The notes: generated by a model not told the origin, from the letters alone. Shown: positions 19,683 through 28,992, numbered from the stretch's first letter. The stretch: 64,000 nucleotides of DNA from Paucilactobacillus suebicus DSM 5007 = KCTC 3549 (GCF_001434475.1 NZ_AZGF01000005.1:1-64000); one strand, 5' to 3'. Numbers and translations are program-made.

Positions 19683-20891
19683 TTAAAGACTAATGCTTAG
19701 TAATGTTTTTATACCGGCATAAGCCATAAAGAGCACAACGATCCAACCTGTGAATAATAGCCAACGTGGATGATGATACATAGTCCCCATAATCTTTTTT
19801 CGCGTTGCTGCAATCAATAAAATTGCTAAGGCGATCGGTAAAATCAATCCATTCAGGGCACCAACAACGACTAAGACCTTTGCTGGACTACCAATAACAT
19901 AAAAAATTGCTGTTGAAGCAGCGATAAACAGTACGATTACCCATGAGCGCCAGCTTTCGTGGTCTTCCTTACTCTTGTTATAGTCTAGGAATGAAATTGA
20001 GGTAAACGTTGATCCCAAAGTGGAAGTCATCCCTGCAGCTAACAATAACAAACCAAAGAATTTATAACCGAAATTACCGGCTGCTACTTTAAAAATGGTG
20101 GCGGCTGGGTTAGAAGGATCAAGTTTGGCACCAGTCATCACAACGGCTAACCCAGCAAGAAACAGCATCACACGAATAACAGAAGCAACGCCAATGCCAG
20201 TCAATGCACCCTCATTAACGTACTTTATGTTATTAACCCCACTAACGCCACCTTCAAGAAGCCTGTGACCACCAGAAAATGAAATATATCCGCCAACTGT
20301 CCCACCGACGATTGTCACAATTGAATAGAAGTTAATAGTTGTTGGCGCAAACGAATGGGTAATGGCGCTTTGGTATGGAACTGTCGTAACAGCTAGTATG
20401 TAAATCAAAATACAAACCTTGATAACGGCAAGAATCTGCACTGTTCTGTCCACTACTAGCATTGCATTGCGGACAAGAAATAAAATAATCGCACATGCCG
20501 CAGCAATCAGTGCGCCATTTTCGGGAGAAATACCAAAAAGAACATTTAATCCCAGTCCAGCACCACCGATATTACCAATGTTAAAGAAAAAACCACCAAT
20601 GACAATCAACGCTGAAAGAACATAACCAAGACCAGGTACAACTTCATTGGCCAATACTTGGGCATGCTTACCAGAAACAATAATAATTCTCCAGATATTT
20701 AATTGAACAACAATATCAACAACAATACATACTAGAATAGCGAAACCAAAGTTCGCACCCATTTGTCCTGTAAATGTCGCAGTTTGGGTCAAAAAGCCTG
20801 GTCCAACAGCAGCCATCGCCATCATGAATGCGGCACCCATTGCAACGTTTAGAGGTGACCTTTTTTTAGTCTGTGAATTTTTTTCTTTCAT
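19683..20891 (-). CDS. ycsG: NRAMP-related permease of the 5-oxoproline cluster (YcsG type)
   Basis: A 402-aa polytopic membrane protein with about 11 hydrophobic helices. It is NRAMP-like (VGPGFLTQTATFTGQMGANFG near the N-terminus; helix 6 region SFSGGHRLLEG), but the canonical metal-binding DPGN is not present (VGPGF instead). In Bacillus subtilis ycsG lies in the ycsF-ycsG-ycsI-kipI-kipA operon, so a role in importing 5-oxoproline or a related metabolite, not a metal ion, is inferred from context. It is the last gene of the operon, with GGGAGGATAAC before ATG 20891. Confidence 0.8.
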   Translation of the reverse strand: MKEKNSQTKKRSPLNVAMGAAFMMAMAAVGPGFLTQTATFTGQMGANFGFAILVCIVVDIVVQLNIWRIIIVSGKHAQVLANEVVPGLGYVLSALIVIGGFFFNIGNIGGAGLGLNVLFGISPENGALIAAACAIILFLVRNAMLVVDRTVQILAVIKVCILIYILAVTTVPYQSAITHSFAPTTINFYSIVTIVGGTVGGYISFSGGHRLLEGGVSGVNNIKYVNEGALTGIGVASVIRVMLFLAGLAVVMTGAKLDPSNPAATIFKVAAGNFGYKFFGLLLLAAGMTSTLGSTFTSISFLDYNKSKEDHESWRSWVIVLFIAASTAIFYVIGSPAKVLVVVGALNGLILPIALAILLIAATRKKIMGTMYHHPRWLLFTGWIVVLFMAYAGIKTLLSISL

Positions 20892-20910
20892 ACCAGTTAT
20901 CCTCCCTTAA

Positions 20911-21660
20911 TTACACGGTTTTTACTTCAATACCTTCATTGTTAAGCGCTTGATGAATTTTTTTAACAAATGCCACTGCCTTGATACCGTCTCCATGGAC
21001 GCATACTGTATCTGGAATCATTTCAATCACGGTTCCGTCATAAGCCTTTAAAGAGTGGTCTTCAACCATTTGGATCACGCGAGCAACAGCCACGTCCTCA
21101 TCAGTAATAACTGAATTAGGTTTACTACGAGACATTAAACTACCGTCCACTTCATAATTTCTATCAGCAAAAACTTCCTGAGCGTATGGTAACCCAATCT
21201 CCTTAGCAGCATGAATTAGCTCACTATTTGCCAAACCAATTAATATCAAATCATGGTCAACCGCATAGATGCCCTTGCAGATTGCACTAGCTAAGTCATA
21301 ATCCTTGGCCGCCATGTTGTATAAAGCTCCATGTGGCTTAACATGATGTAATTTATGATTGGGGCTAAAGGCTTGTAGTGCACCAACTTGGTAACGAACG
21401 TCTGCTTCAGCAGTCTGTGGATTAATTTGCATCTGACGTCGACCAAAGCCTTCAAGATCATGAAATCCAGGATGGGCTCCAAGAGCAACATGATTTTCAC
21501 TTGCCAAATCAACTGTGTGTTCCATTACTTCTGGGTCACCTGCATGAAAACCACACGCAATATTAGCTGAGGTAATATACGGCAAAACTTGTTCATCTAA
21601 CCCCAACTTATAGCGTCCAAAGCTTTCACCTAAATCGCAGTTCAAATCAATTTGTACCAT
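20911..21660 (-). CDS. pxpA: 5-oxoprolinase subunit A (LamB/YcsF family)
   Basis: A 249-aa LamB/YcsF protein. Hallmarks are IDLNCDLGESFGRYK at the N-terminus, ITSANIACGFHAGDPEVM, ALGAHPGFHDLEGFGRR and VKPHGALYN. With PxpB and PxpC it forms the prokaryotic ATP-dependent 5-oxoprolinase, which opens 5-oxoproline to glutamate. 5-Oxoproline forms spontaneously from glutamine and from gamma-glutamyl compounds. TAGGAGGGATATTGT precedes ATG 21660. Confidence 0.93.
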   Translation of the reverse strand: MVQIDLNCDLGESFGRYKLGLDEQVLPYITSANIACGFHAGDPEVMEHTVDLASENHVALGAHPGFHDLEGFGRRQMQINPQTAEADVRYQVGALQAFSPNHKLHHVKPHGALYNMAAKDYDLASAICKGIYAVDHDLILIGLANSELIHAAKEIGLPYAQEVFADRNYEVDGSLMSRSKPNSVITDEDVAVARVIQMVEDHSLKAYDGTVIEMIPDTVCVHGDGIKAVAFVKKIHQALNNEGIEVKTV

Positions 21661-21672
21661 ACAATATCCCTC

Positions 21673-22461
21673 CTATAAGATATCTGCTAGCTGATTATCT
21701 TTCACGTCCGTAACTAGCATATGACCCGGAGAATGTGTGATCACAAACTCAGGTTTACTTTGCATTACCACTTGCTGAGGGGTAACCCCACAAGCCCAAA
21801 ATACAGGGACCTCACCGGGATGAATATCAACCGCATCCCCGAAATCAGGATGATCCAAATCTGTAATGCCAATTGCAGCTGGATCCCCAATTTGTAGTGG
21901 CGTTCCATGAACCTGTGGTAGCCTTTCAGTAATTGTCACTGCTTTAACCACTTGTGATTCAGGAATTGGCCTCATACTGACGACATAATTGCCGTGAAAA
22001 ATGCCAGCGGATTTTGCTTTGATATTAGTGCTATACATTGGTACATTACGATGCATCGTGATATGGCGCATCTCAATTCCCGCAGCAATTAACGCAGCTT
22101 CAAATGAGAAACTACAGCCGATTAGAAAGGAAACAAGATCATCACGCCACAAATCAGCAACATCCGTTGGTTCACTGACCATTTTTCCATTTTCGTACAC
22201 GCGATACTTTGGAAAATCTTTTGCCAAATCAACGTCTTGTGCAAATGTTCGTAACTGACGAGATCCCGCATCCGCAACTTCAAGAATTGGACAAGGTTTT
22301 GGATTGCGCTGGGCAAATAAAAGAAAATCGTATGCCTGTGATTTAGGCAAGATCACTAAGTTAGCTTGCGTATATCCTGGACATAGGCCACTTGTCTGAT
22401 CGGTAAATATTCCTGATCTGGATTGATGACGTAGTTCAACAGGAGTTAATTGATTACTCAT
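21673..22461 (-). CDS. ycsI: Putative hydro-lyase YcsI (DUF1445 / D-glutamate cyclase-like)
   Basis: A 262-aa member of the DUF1445 family. Visible family blocks are SGLCPGYTQANLVILP, FLIGCSFSFEAALI, MSTNIK-type MYSTNIKAK, VSMRPIP and EVPVFWACGVTPQ. Relatives include the mitochondrial D-glutamate cyclase that yields 5-oxo-D-proline, so it could feed the 5-oxoprolinase. That is inference. The gene starts 8 nt before the accC-like stop, using an AGGAGGTAACGCTA-type site inside it. Confidence 0.85.
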   Translation of the reverse strand: MSNQLTPVELRHQSRSGIFTDQTSGLCPGYTQANLVILPKSQAYDFLLFAQRNPKPCPILEVADAGSRQLRTFAQDVDLAKDFPKYRVYENGKMVSEPTDVADLWRDDLVSFLIGCSFSFEAALIAAGIEMRHITMHRNVPMYSTNIKAKSAGIFHGNYVVSMRPIPESQVVKAVTITERLPQVHGTPLQIGDPAAIGITDLDHPDFGDAVDIHPGEVPVFWACGVTPQQVVMQSKPEFVITHSPGHMLVTDVKDNQLADIL

Positions 22462-23782
22462 TAGCGTTACCTCCGTTTGTCAAACGTTCAATAAATTCAA
22501 TGTCAAAATTATTAGCTAAAAAATCATTATTGTTCAATAATTGATACAGAAAATCGAGGTTGGTTCCTACTCCCTCAATCACAGTTTCTTCAATTGCAAC
22601 TTGCATTTTTTTTACGGCGATTGCCCTTGTTGGAGCATACGTAATCACTTTTGCTAATAGGGCATCATAATTAGCGGGCACTTGATATCCATCATATAAA
22701 GCAGTATCAACTCTAACGCCATTACCACCTGGGAGATGTAGCCCCTTAATATTGCCCGGCACAGTTGCCGTAATTCTGCATTCCAATGCGTAACCATTTA
22801 ATGCGACTTCTTCTTGGGTTATCGCCAATTTCATTCCGGCTGCGATGTGCAGCTGAGCAGCAACCAAGTCAGTTCCCGTGATAAATTCAGTAATTGGATG
22901 TTCCACTTGAATACGCGTATTCATTTCCATGAAATAAAACTGACTTGGACCAGCGTACAAAAATTCAATCGTTCCAGCCCCTAAAAATTTTAACGCCTTA
23001 GCCGCTCTGCGAGCCGTTGATAACATTTCGTAACGAGTCTTATGATCAATTGAACTGGGAGCTTCTTCCATCACTTTTTGATGGTATTGTTGCAATGAAC
23101 AATCACGTTCTCCCAAAGATACTGTGTTTCCATAAGTGTCAGCTAAAATTTGTACTTCGATGTGGCGAGGTCGCACGATAAACTTTTCTAAATACATTTC
23201 TGGATTTCCAAATGCTTGTTGTGCCTCACCTTTGGCTAGCGGAAACTCATGACGCAATTGATCCTCGGTATGAATCATTCTCATACCCTTACCACCGCCG
23301 CCAGCTGCAGCCTTTAGCATCACAGGATACCCGATTTCATTAGCCTGAAACAGGGCAGTGTCAAGCTCAGTAAATCCTTCACGGCTACCTGGAATTACAG
23401 GTACATCTGCATCTTGCATGACCTCACGTGCCTGCGCTTTATCACCCAGCAAAGCAATTGTGTCGGAATGAGGGCCAATAAATGTGATGCCCTGTACTTC
23501 ACACAATTTCGCAAACTCTGCATTTTCTGACAAAAAGCCATAACCGGGATGAATTGCGTCCGCACCGGTCATCAATGCCGCTTGTATAATATTATCTTGA
23601 TTCAAATAGCTATCCTGAGGATTAGCAGGCCCAATGCAGACAGATTGATCGGCCATCTTCACGTGCATAGCATTTGCATCGACCGTTGAATAGACGGCAA
23701 CCGTCTGCAAATCTTGTTCGTGACATGCTCTAATAATCCGGACCGCAATTTCGCCACGGTTTGCAATTAATACTTTTTGCAT
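22454..23782 (-). CDS. accC: Biotin carboxylase (AccC-like) of the pxp cluster
   Basis: A 442-aa ATP-grasp biotin carboxylase. Motifs include KVLIANRGEIAVRIIRACHE at the start, HPGYGFLSENAEFA, the Gly-rich ATP loop AAAGGGGKGMR, ERDCSLQQYHQKVMEEAPS, EFLYAG..FYFMEMNTRIQVEHPITE and LECRITA. It carboxylates biotin on a carrier using ATP and bicarbonate. It sits between the BCCP gene and ycsI inside the 5-oxoprolinase operon, not in a fatty-acid cluster, so a carboxylation step in 5-oxoproline or lactam metabolism is inferred. Confidence 0.92.
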   Translation of the reverse strand: MQKVLIANRGEIAVRIIRACHEQDLQTVAVYSTVDANAMHVKMADQSVCIGPANPQDSYLNQDNIIQAALMTGADAIHPGYGFLSENAEFAKLCEVQGITFIGPHSDTIALLGDKAQAREVMQDADVPVIPGSREGFTELDTALFQANEIGYPVMLKAAAGGGGKGMRMIHTEDQLRHEFPLAKGEAQQAFGNPEMYLEKFIVRPRHIEVQILADTYGNTVSLGERDCSLQQYHQKVMEEAPSSIDHKTRYEMLSTARRAAKALKFLGAGTIEFLYAGPSQFYFMEMNTRIQVEHPITEFITGTDLVAAQLHIAAGMKLAITQEEVALNGYALECRITATVPGNIKGLHLPGGNGVRVDTALYDGYQVPANYDALLAKVITYAPTRAIAVKKMQVAIEETVIEGVGTNLDFLYQLLNNNDFLANNFDIEFIERLTNGGNANE

Positions 23783-23799
23783 TCGATCACTTTCCTTAT

Positions 23800-24216
23800 C
23801 TATTCTATTTCAAATAATGGCTGATTAAATTCGACGTTTTCTTCATTGGCCGCTAAAATCTTAGTAATTTTTCCGGATTGATCCGCTTTAACATCGTGAA
23901 CCATCTTCATAGCCTCAATAACGCCGATTGTTTGGCCTTCCTTAACATCATCTCCGACCTTTATAAACGGTTCCTCATCGGGATTAGGTGAAGTGTAGAA
24001 GATTCCTACCATCTGTGCATTGATTGTTTGCACAGCTTCAATTTTTTCAGCTTTGTTACTCGATGCTTCAGTCGAAGCTGATGGTACCGGCACTGGTTTA
24101 CCGCTGTTTAAATCTCTCTTTATACGATAATGTGTATCCCCATTGTCATAATCAAATTCTGTAATCTGGTTAGCCTTCATAAGTTCCACTACTGATTTAA
24201 TTTCTTCTAAATTCAT
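23800..24216 (-). CDS. accB: Biotin carboxyl carrier protein (AccB-like) of the pxp cluster
   Basis: A 138-aa BCCP. The C-terminal biotinyl domain contains the target motif VIEAMKMVHDV with the modified Lys. The N-terminal ~35 residues (MNLEEIKSVVELMKANQITE) match AccB. A Pro/Ser/Ala linker (KPVPVPSASTEASSNKAEK) connects them. It would carry carboxybiotin from the AccC-like subunit to a carboxyltransferase; PxpB/PxpC are the only candidates in the operon. GAGGAGATAAAAG precedes ATG 24216. Confidence 0.93.
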   Translation of the reverse strand: MNLEEIKSVVELMKANQITEFDYDNGDTHYRIKRDLNSGKPVPVPSASTEASSNKAEKIEAVQTINAQMVGIFYTSPNPDEEPFIKVGDDVKEGQTIGVIEAMKMVHDVKADQSGKITKILAANEENVEFNQPLFEIE

Positions 24217-24228
24217 CTTTTATCTCCT

Positions 24229-25233
24229 CTATTCTTCAAAAAGATTGTTTAGTCGGTGAGCCGTTCTTCGTTCTGGATGATCTGTCATCGCCATAAATTT
24301 TAATTTAATCGCTTTGAGTTTGACATTTTTTTCATGTAACAAATGCTGACTAAGTGCTAAATCAATAAATTCAAACTTTATTTTCTGGCCCGGTGTGAGT
24401 TGCACAGTCTTGCTTAAATCCACACTAGCAATAACAGCAATCACCGGGTAGCCGCCAGTAGTCTGCCGATCTGATAGTAATATAATTGGCTGACCACTCT
24501 TGGGCACCTGAATGCCCCCCAAAACGGTTGCTTCTGACAACATTTCGGTCAAATTATCAACATTCAGCGCATCACCACTAAGCCGAATACCCATTCGATC
24601 AGAATCTTTACTAATTTCATATTCATGAACGAAAAATTGATTTTTAGCGTCCTGGTCAAATTGATCATATTGTGGGCCCTTGGTGACTCTAATAGTAACT
24701 ACCGGTTCATCTGAATAGGTTGAAAATATTGCTTGACGTTGCCTTAAATTTGAGACCGATGGAGCAGGAACTGTTATTTTGATATAATCACCAGATCTAA
24801 GCGCACGACCTTTAAAGCCTCCCAATCCATATTTAAGACTTGTCGAATAGCTTTTCATTACTTTGGGAACTTTCACACCACCGGCAATTGCCAAATAACC
24901 ATATCGTCCTTTAATGGTTGGTCCAATGATCAAGGTATCCCCTCTTTTAACAGTAAAAGCACGATTCATTTCAACCCGATCGCCATTAACCTTTGCGTGA
25001 ACAGTCGCACCAGAAATTGAGATTACCGTGGCCGTAGTAAATGTGATTGTTGGCCCTAAAACACTATATTCCAAAAGAGGTGTCTGATAATCATTGTCTA
25101 GCACAACATTCGCCAGTGACGCTGAATCCTGATCCATTACACCAGAAGGTGAAAAACCATTTGCTAAACCAATTGATCTACCAAAGTCCTGAACCGTAGT
25201 TAGCAACCCGCCGTCAATAACTCGAATTCCCAT
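24229..25233 (-). CDS. pxpC: 5-oxoprolinase subunit C (KipA / AHS2 family)
   Basis: A 334-aa AHS2/KipA protein. The family opening GIRVIDGGLLTTVQDFGR and the region SPSGVMDQDSASLANVVLDN are clear, with FKGRALRSGD and YEISKDSDRMGIRL further on. The KipA fold also forms half of the carboxyltransferase domain of urea carboxylase. The stop codon of pxpB overlaps its ATG (TAATG), so the two subunits are coupled. Together they bind PxpA in 5-oxoprolinase. Confidence 0.92.
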   Translation of the reverse strand: MGIRVIDGGLLTTVQDFGRSIGLANGFSPSGVMDQDSASLANVVLDNDYQTPLLEYSVLGPTITFTTATVISISGATVHAKVNGDRVEMNRAFTVKRGDTLIIGPTIKGRYGYLAIAGGVKVPKVMKSYSTSLKYGLGGFKGRALRSGDYIKITVPAPSVSNLRQRQAIFSTYSDEPVVTIRVTKGPQYDQFDQDAKNQFFVHEYEISKDSDRMGIRLSGDALNVDNLTEMLSEATVLGGIQVPKSGQPIILLSDRQTTGGYPVIAVIASVDLSKTVQLTPGQKIKFEFIDLALSQHLLHEKNVKLKAIKLKFMAMTDHPERRTAHRLNNLFEE

Positions 25234-25961
25234 TACTTAGTCCCCTCCTCCACCTTAACTTGATACCGATCTTCATCAACCAAACGACTAATCTGATCAA
25301 ATTCAGAAGCCGTTATCGGATCAAAGTGAATGTAATCACCAGTTTGGTAATAAAATGGGTTTTCATTTTGAGGTTGAAATAAATTTAGTGGTGTTTGACC
25401 AATTATTTGCCAACCACCTGGAGAAGCAATTGGATAGACCCCGGTTTGTTCACCAGCAATTCCAACGGCTCCAGGATTGATAGATAGTCGTGGTGTCGCC
25501 AGACGTGGTGTCGCTAGTCTTCCATCCAGTCCTCCTAAATAAACAAATCCTGGGAGAAATCCCAACATGTAAATCAAATAATCGGTTTTAGTATGAAGCT
25601 CAATGACTTCTTGAATCGATAAATTGCTGTGCTCAACAATGTGACCCATATCAGGGCCAAATGAAGATTCATAGCATACTGGGATGTGAATTATTTTTTT
25701 GCTTCGATCGTCAACTTGTTTCACTTGTGTGGCAATTGCCTGCACCATCGTCGTCAGTTCATTAAATGATAGTAATTCCGGGTTATAAAAAACTGTCAAA
25801 GTTCGGAACGCAGGAACTAACGCTGTAATGCCATCAGTCTTCTGTGATTCCAACTTTCTTTGAAGCGTACGAATAAATTGATTAATTTGTGGATCAACCC
25901 GGTTATCAAATGTCACGTTAACGGCCGAATCACCAGCTGGAAAAATTGAAAACTTAACCAT
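25233..25961 (-). CDS. pxpB: 5-oxoprolinase subunit B (KipI / AHS1 family)
   Basis: A 242-aa AHS1/KipI protein. FSIFPAGDSAVNVTFDNRVD at the start and YMLGFLPGFVYLGGLDGRLATPRL are diagnostic, followed by GAVGIAGEQTGVYPIASPGGWQIIG. It is the first gene of the seven-gene operon, with GGGGTGATAACGA before ATG 25961. In Bacillus the protein is known as KipI, an inhibitor of the sporulation kinase KinA; here a metabolic role with PxpA and PxpC is likelier because no sporulation genes are present. Confidence 0.92.
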   Translation of the reverse strand: MVKFSIFPAGDSAVNVTFDNRVDPQINQFIRTLQRKLESQKTDGITALVPAFRTLTVFYNPELLSFNELTTMVQAIATQVKQVDDRSKKIIHIPVCYESSFGPDMGHIVEHSNLSIQEVIELHTKTDYLIYMLGFLPGFVYLGGLDGRLATPRLATPRLSINPGAVGIAGEQTGVYPIASPGGWQIIGQTPLNLFQPQNENPFYYQTGDYIHFDPITASEFDQISRLVDEDRYQVKVEEGTK

Positions 25962-25989
25962 TCGTTATCACCCCATTTTTGTATATTAA

Positions 25990-26029
25990 AAATTGATTAG
26001 ATTAAATTCTACCATAATCGAATCAATTT
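25990..26029 (-). promoter_or_regulatory. pxp operon promoter inside a 14-bp dyad (candidate operator)
   Basis: AAATTGATTAGATT (25990-26003) and AATCGAATCAATTT (26016-26029) are complementary at 13 of 14 positions. The 12-nt centre holds an extended -10 (TGGTAGAAT, -10 at 26011-26006 on the minus strand). A repressor bound here would cover the promoter. Confidence 0.6.
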
Positions 26030-26210
26030 ACCATATTTTCGATCTTGTAAAAATTAAAATGAATCCGCTTGCATTTCAATTTTAGTTATTTCAAACAGTG
26101 TTTTACGAACGCTTACTGTCTATTTACTTAATTTTATAAAGTTAATTGATGATTTTACTTTCAAATAAATGTAAGTTGTAGTTATTTTTTATGTATAACT
26201 AAAGATAATA

Positions 26211-26238
26211 AAAATGAGAGGCTTTTTAACCTCTCACT
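26211..26238 (-). terminator. Terminator of guaD-permease operon
   Basis: On the minus strand TGAGAGG (26236-26230) pairs with CCTCTCA (26221-26215), followed by TTTTTATT. Confidence 0.8.
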
Positions 26239-26261
26239 CAAATCATCAATCATCTGATTAT

Positions 26262-27596
26262 CTATTTACTAGATAATGTTTGTCTTTTCGGCATCAATAA
26301 ATTAAGAATAATTGCTGCAATTGCTGCAACTGCAATCGGTGATCCTAACAAATATTGAACCATTTGTGGAGCTTCATCCATCACCTTAGTAGGCAACAGA
26401 ACTAGCGCAATCGTCAAGATAATCGGCAAGCCAATCACATAAAGATCACTTTCACCAGTTCGCAAGCGGCGAATGACGTTTAATCCATTCAACATGATCG
26501 TCACACAGATAATTGCAAATACACCGCCAATAACTGCCGAGGGAATAGCAGACAGGAAAGCGGAAATTTTGCTAAAGAATCCCAACAAGACAAACCAAAG
26601 TCCTGCTGCAATAAAAACTCGTTTACTGGCAATACCGGTAATGGAAATGACACCGGCATTTGTTGAATAACCAGTAACAGGTGTTGTCCCTGCTAGTGCG
26701 GCAAATAAACAACTTAGTCCTTCGCCAATAATTCCTTGATTCCACTGTTTATCAGTAATCTTATGGTCAATTACCGCACCCATTGCGAACCAAGTCCCTG
26801 TCGTTTCGGTTGTTAAAATAGCATAAATAATAATAAAAGTTAAAATAGCAGATAAATTGAAGTGCACACCATAATGAAAAATTGTTCGGCTAGGTAAACT
26901 AAACCATGGTGCTGAGCTAACAGTTTTCCAATCAAATCTTCCCATCAATGCAGAAACACCTGATCCAACCAAAAGTGCAATGATGATGGAACTAGTTTTG
27001 AACACTCGTTGTAATTTTGGAAACCGAATACTGATTGCTACAGCAATTAATAATGTTAATGCTGTAATTGAAGCTAGTAAAATATTTTGATTCACATTAC
27101 CTGAGGCCTCAAAAACATTATCATTGAGGGCTGAAGGAATTAATGATAATCCCACACAAGTGATAATGGTTCCACCGACAATCGCAGGTACCAGTGTTGA
27201 AATTATCTTTTGAAAAACACCGCTAATGCCCAGTAAGATAAGCACAATTGCACCAATGATTGAGGCACCAATCAAGGTTCCCATTCCATTCTCAACACCG
27301 CCGGATGCCAACACAATTCCCGCTGCGGCTCCTAATGGCACAAATGATGGTCCTTGTGATACGGGCATTTTCATGAATAACCACGTTTGTAAAATTGTGC
27401 CAATCCCCGCTGCCAAGAATGTTGACTGAATTAAGCCAGATGAACTGGCTGCACCCATCGATAAGGATCCAGCAAGCACGATTGGTGGGACATACACATC
27501 CATTGCTAACACATGTTGCAATCCTAATAATCCAGCCTGGGATGGTTTAACCTTGTCATCCGGTCCGATTAAAATGCCATTTTCAATTTCTTCCAT
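26262..27596 (-). CDS. NCS2-family purine permease
   Basis: A 444-aa nucleobase:cation symporter-2 protein with about 14 membrane segments. Family features are GLLGLQHVLAMDVYVPPIVL near the N-terminus, QGPSFVPLGAAAGIVLASGG in the third helix and TPVTGYSTNAGVISITGIAS (the NxG-type motif). It imports a purine base such as guanine or xanthine, or uracil. The adjacent guanine deaminase makes guanine or xanthine most likely. It starts 15 nt after guaD, with GGGAGAGAATT before ATG 27596. Confidence 0.88.
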   Translation of the reverse strand: MEEIENGILIGPDDKVKPSQAGLLGLQHVLAMDVYVPPIVLAGSLSMGAASSSGLIQSTFLAAGIGTILQTWLFMKMPVSQGPSFVPLGAAAGIVLASGGVENGMGTLIGASIIGAIVLILLGISGVFQKIISTLVPAIVGGTIITCVGLSLIPSALNDNVFEASGNVNQNILLASITALTLLIAVAISIRFPKLQRVFKTSSIIIALLVGSGVSALMGRFDWKTVSSAPWFSLPSRTIFHYGVHFNLSAILTFIIIYAILTTETTGTWFAMGAVIDHKITDKQWNQGIIGEGLSCLFAALAGTTPVTGYSTNAGVISITGIASKRVFIAAGLWFVLLGFFSKISAFLSAIPSAVIGGVFAIICVTIMLNGLNVIRRLRTGESDLYVIGLPIILTIALVLLPTKVMDEAPQMVQYLLGSPIAVAAIAAIILNLLMPKRQTLSSK

Positions 27597-27611
27597 AATT
27601 CTCTCCCTAAC

Positions 27612-28949
27612 TTAGTTTTGATAAACCAGCTTACCGCCAATAAATACTTGCTTAATATCGTTTCTATCAGTCTGATATATCAGTCTTTCAAACTGATCAT
27701 TAGGATCAATTTTCAAAAGAGCTAGTCGACTTTTCACGATTTGAAAATCTGCCTGCATCCCCACTTCAATTGAACCAGTCTTCAAATGGAGTGCTTCTGC
27801 ACCACCACGAGTTGCCAAGTAAAAAGCATTTTTGATAGAAATCCGTGAATTGTTAACACCGCGATTATTACTACTAATCGACTGGTCAACACCATCTTGG
27901 AGCATTTGTGATGACATAACCGCTTGTTGCATATTTCGATATAGACTTGGTGAATACCCACCAGAAATATCAGTACCCAATCCAACCTTATTGCCATGCT
28001 CAAGCATCCTCTTGGTCGGAAATACACTATTCCCAAAATAAACGTTTGAGATCGGGCAATGTGCCACCGCTGCTTGTCGTTTGTAAAATAATTGCTGATC
28101 ATTTTCGTCAATCATAGTTCCATGTGCCATAACCGATCTATCTGTGAGCAGTCCAAAATGGTCCAAAACTTCGGCGTCATGCATTTTGAATCTTTCCTTT
28201 GCGTAGTTATGTTCCCAGTCACTTTCACTGCAATGTGATTGAATTGGTAAATCATATTTTTGCGCTAGTTTTCCCAAGCCTGCTAGAAGTTCATCGGTAC
28301 AGCTAGGTACAAATCTTGGCGTAATCACAGGTACCAATGTGCCACCATTTTTTGCCTGCAACTCATTAATAGCAAAAATAAACTCCTCTGTACTTAATAA
28401 TGCTTGCTTTGCTGATAAGTCTCGGTAATATTCAGGCGTTTGTTCTGGATTATCCATGGCAACCTTACCAATGAATCCCCTCAAGCCAAATTTTGAACAC
28501 TGTTTGGCTAAAACTAGATTGGATTCGTTAAAGATAGTTCCGAAGAACATGACTGTGGTGGTTCCATTAGCCACCATTTCCATAACCAGCTGCGAGTAGA
28601 CTCGTCTTGAAAAGTTAAGATCACTAAACTTTGACTCTAGTGGGAAAGTATAGGTATTCAACCATTCATTTAAGGGCTTATCAAGTGCAAGCCCCGCTTG
28701 TGCCCATTGAGGAGCATGAACGTGTAAATCGATCAATCCTGGTAATAAATACTCATCACTAGCCAGTATTGTTAATGAATTATTTTGATCAGCTTGCCGA
28801 CGAATTTTTCCATATTGCGGATCATCATGATTAACAATTCTTTGAATAATGCCAGTTTCGTCCACACAAATTAGTGCATCTTCGGCATACTTGATTTGGT
28901 CACAACTGACCGACGAATAATACGTTCCTTCGATTACTTGCGAGTTCAA
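27612..28949 (-). CDS. guaD: Guanine deaminase
   Basis: A 445-aa amidohydrolase-superfamily enzyme. Motifs are LPGLIDLHVHAPQWAQAG (metal HxH plus the guanine-deaminase HAPQW), ITPRFVPSCT, SHCSESDWE, MAHGTMID, AHCPISNVYFG and GLGTDISGGYSPS. It converts guanine to xanthine and ammonia in the cytoplasm, allowing purine salvage. The start is TTG 28949, 7-8 nt after GGGAGA; no in-frame ATG lies nearby. Its promoter carries paired PurR-box-like sites. Confidence 0.92.
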   Translation of the reverse strand: MNSQVIEGTYYSSVSCDQIKYAEDALICVDETGIIQRIVNHDDPQYGKIRRQADQNNSLTILASDEYLLPGLIDLHVHAPQWAQAGLALDKPLNEWLNTYTFPLESKFSDLNFSRRVYSQLVMEMVANGTTTVMFFGTIFNESNLVLAKQCSKFGLRGFIGKVAMDNPEQTPEYYRDLSAKQALLSTEEFIFAINELQAKNGGTLVPVITPRFVPSCTDELLAGLGKLAQKYDLPIQSHCSESDWEHNYAKERFKMHDAEVLDHFGLLTDRSVMAHGTMIDENDQQLFYKRQAAVAHCPISNVYFGNSVFPTKRMLEHGNKVGLGTDISGGYSPSLYRNMQQAVMSSQMLQDGVDQSISSNNRGVNNSRISIKNAFYLATRGGAEALHLKTGSIEVGMQADFQIVKSRLALLKIDPNDQFERLIYQTDRNDIKQVFIGGKLVYQN

Positions 28950-28992
28950 GTTGTGTCTCCCTTCTAATAAGAATTAATTTGAAAGCAATGTC

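Noticed and set aside
19683-20891. Manganese transporter MntH
   Set aside because: The protein is NRAMP-like, but the DPGN metal motif is not present and the operon context is 5-oxoproline metabolism.
25490-25520. Repeated ATPRL residues in PxpB as a recent duplication
   Set aside because: KipI-family proteins usually have a TPR..PR-type double motif at this point, so it is probably ordinary family sequence.
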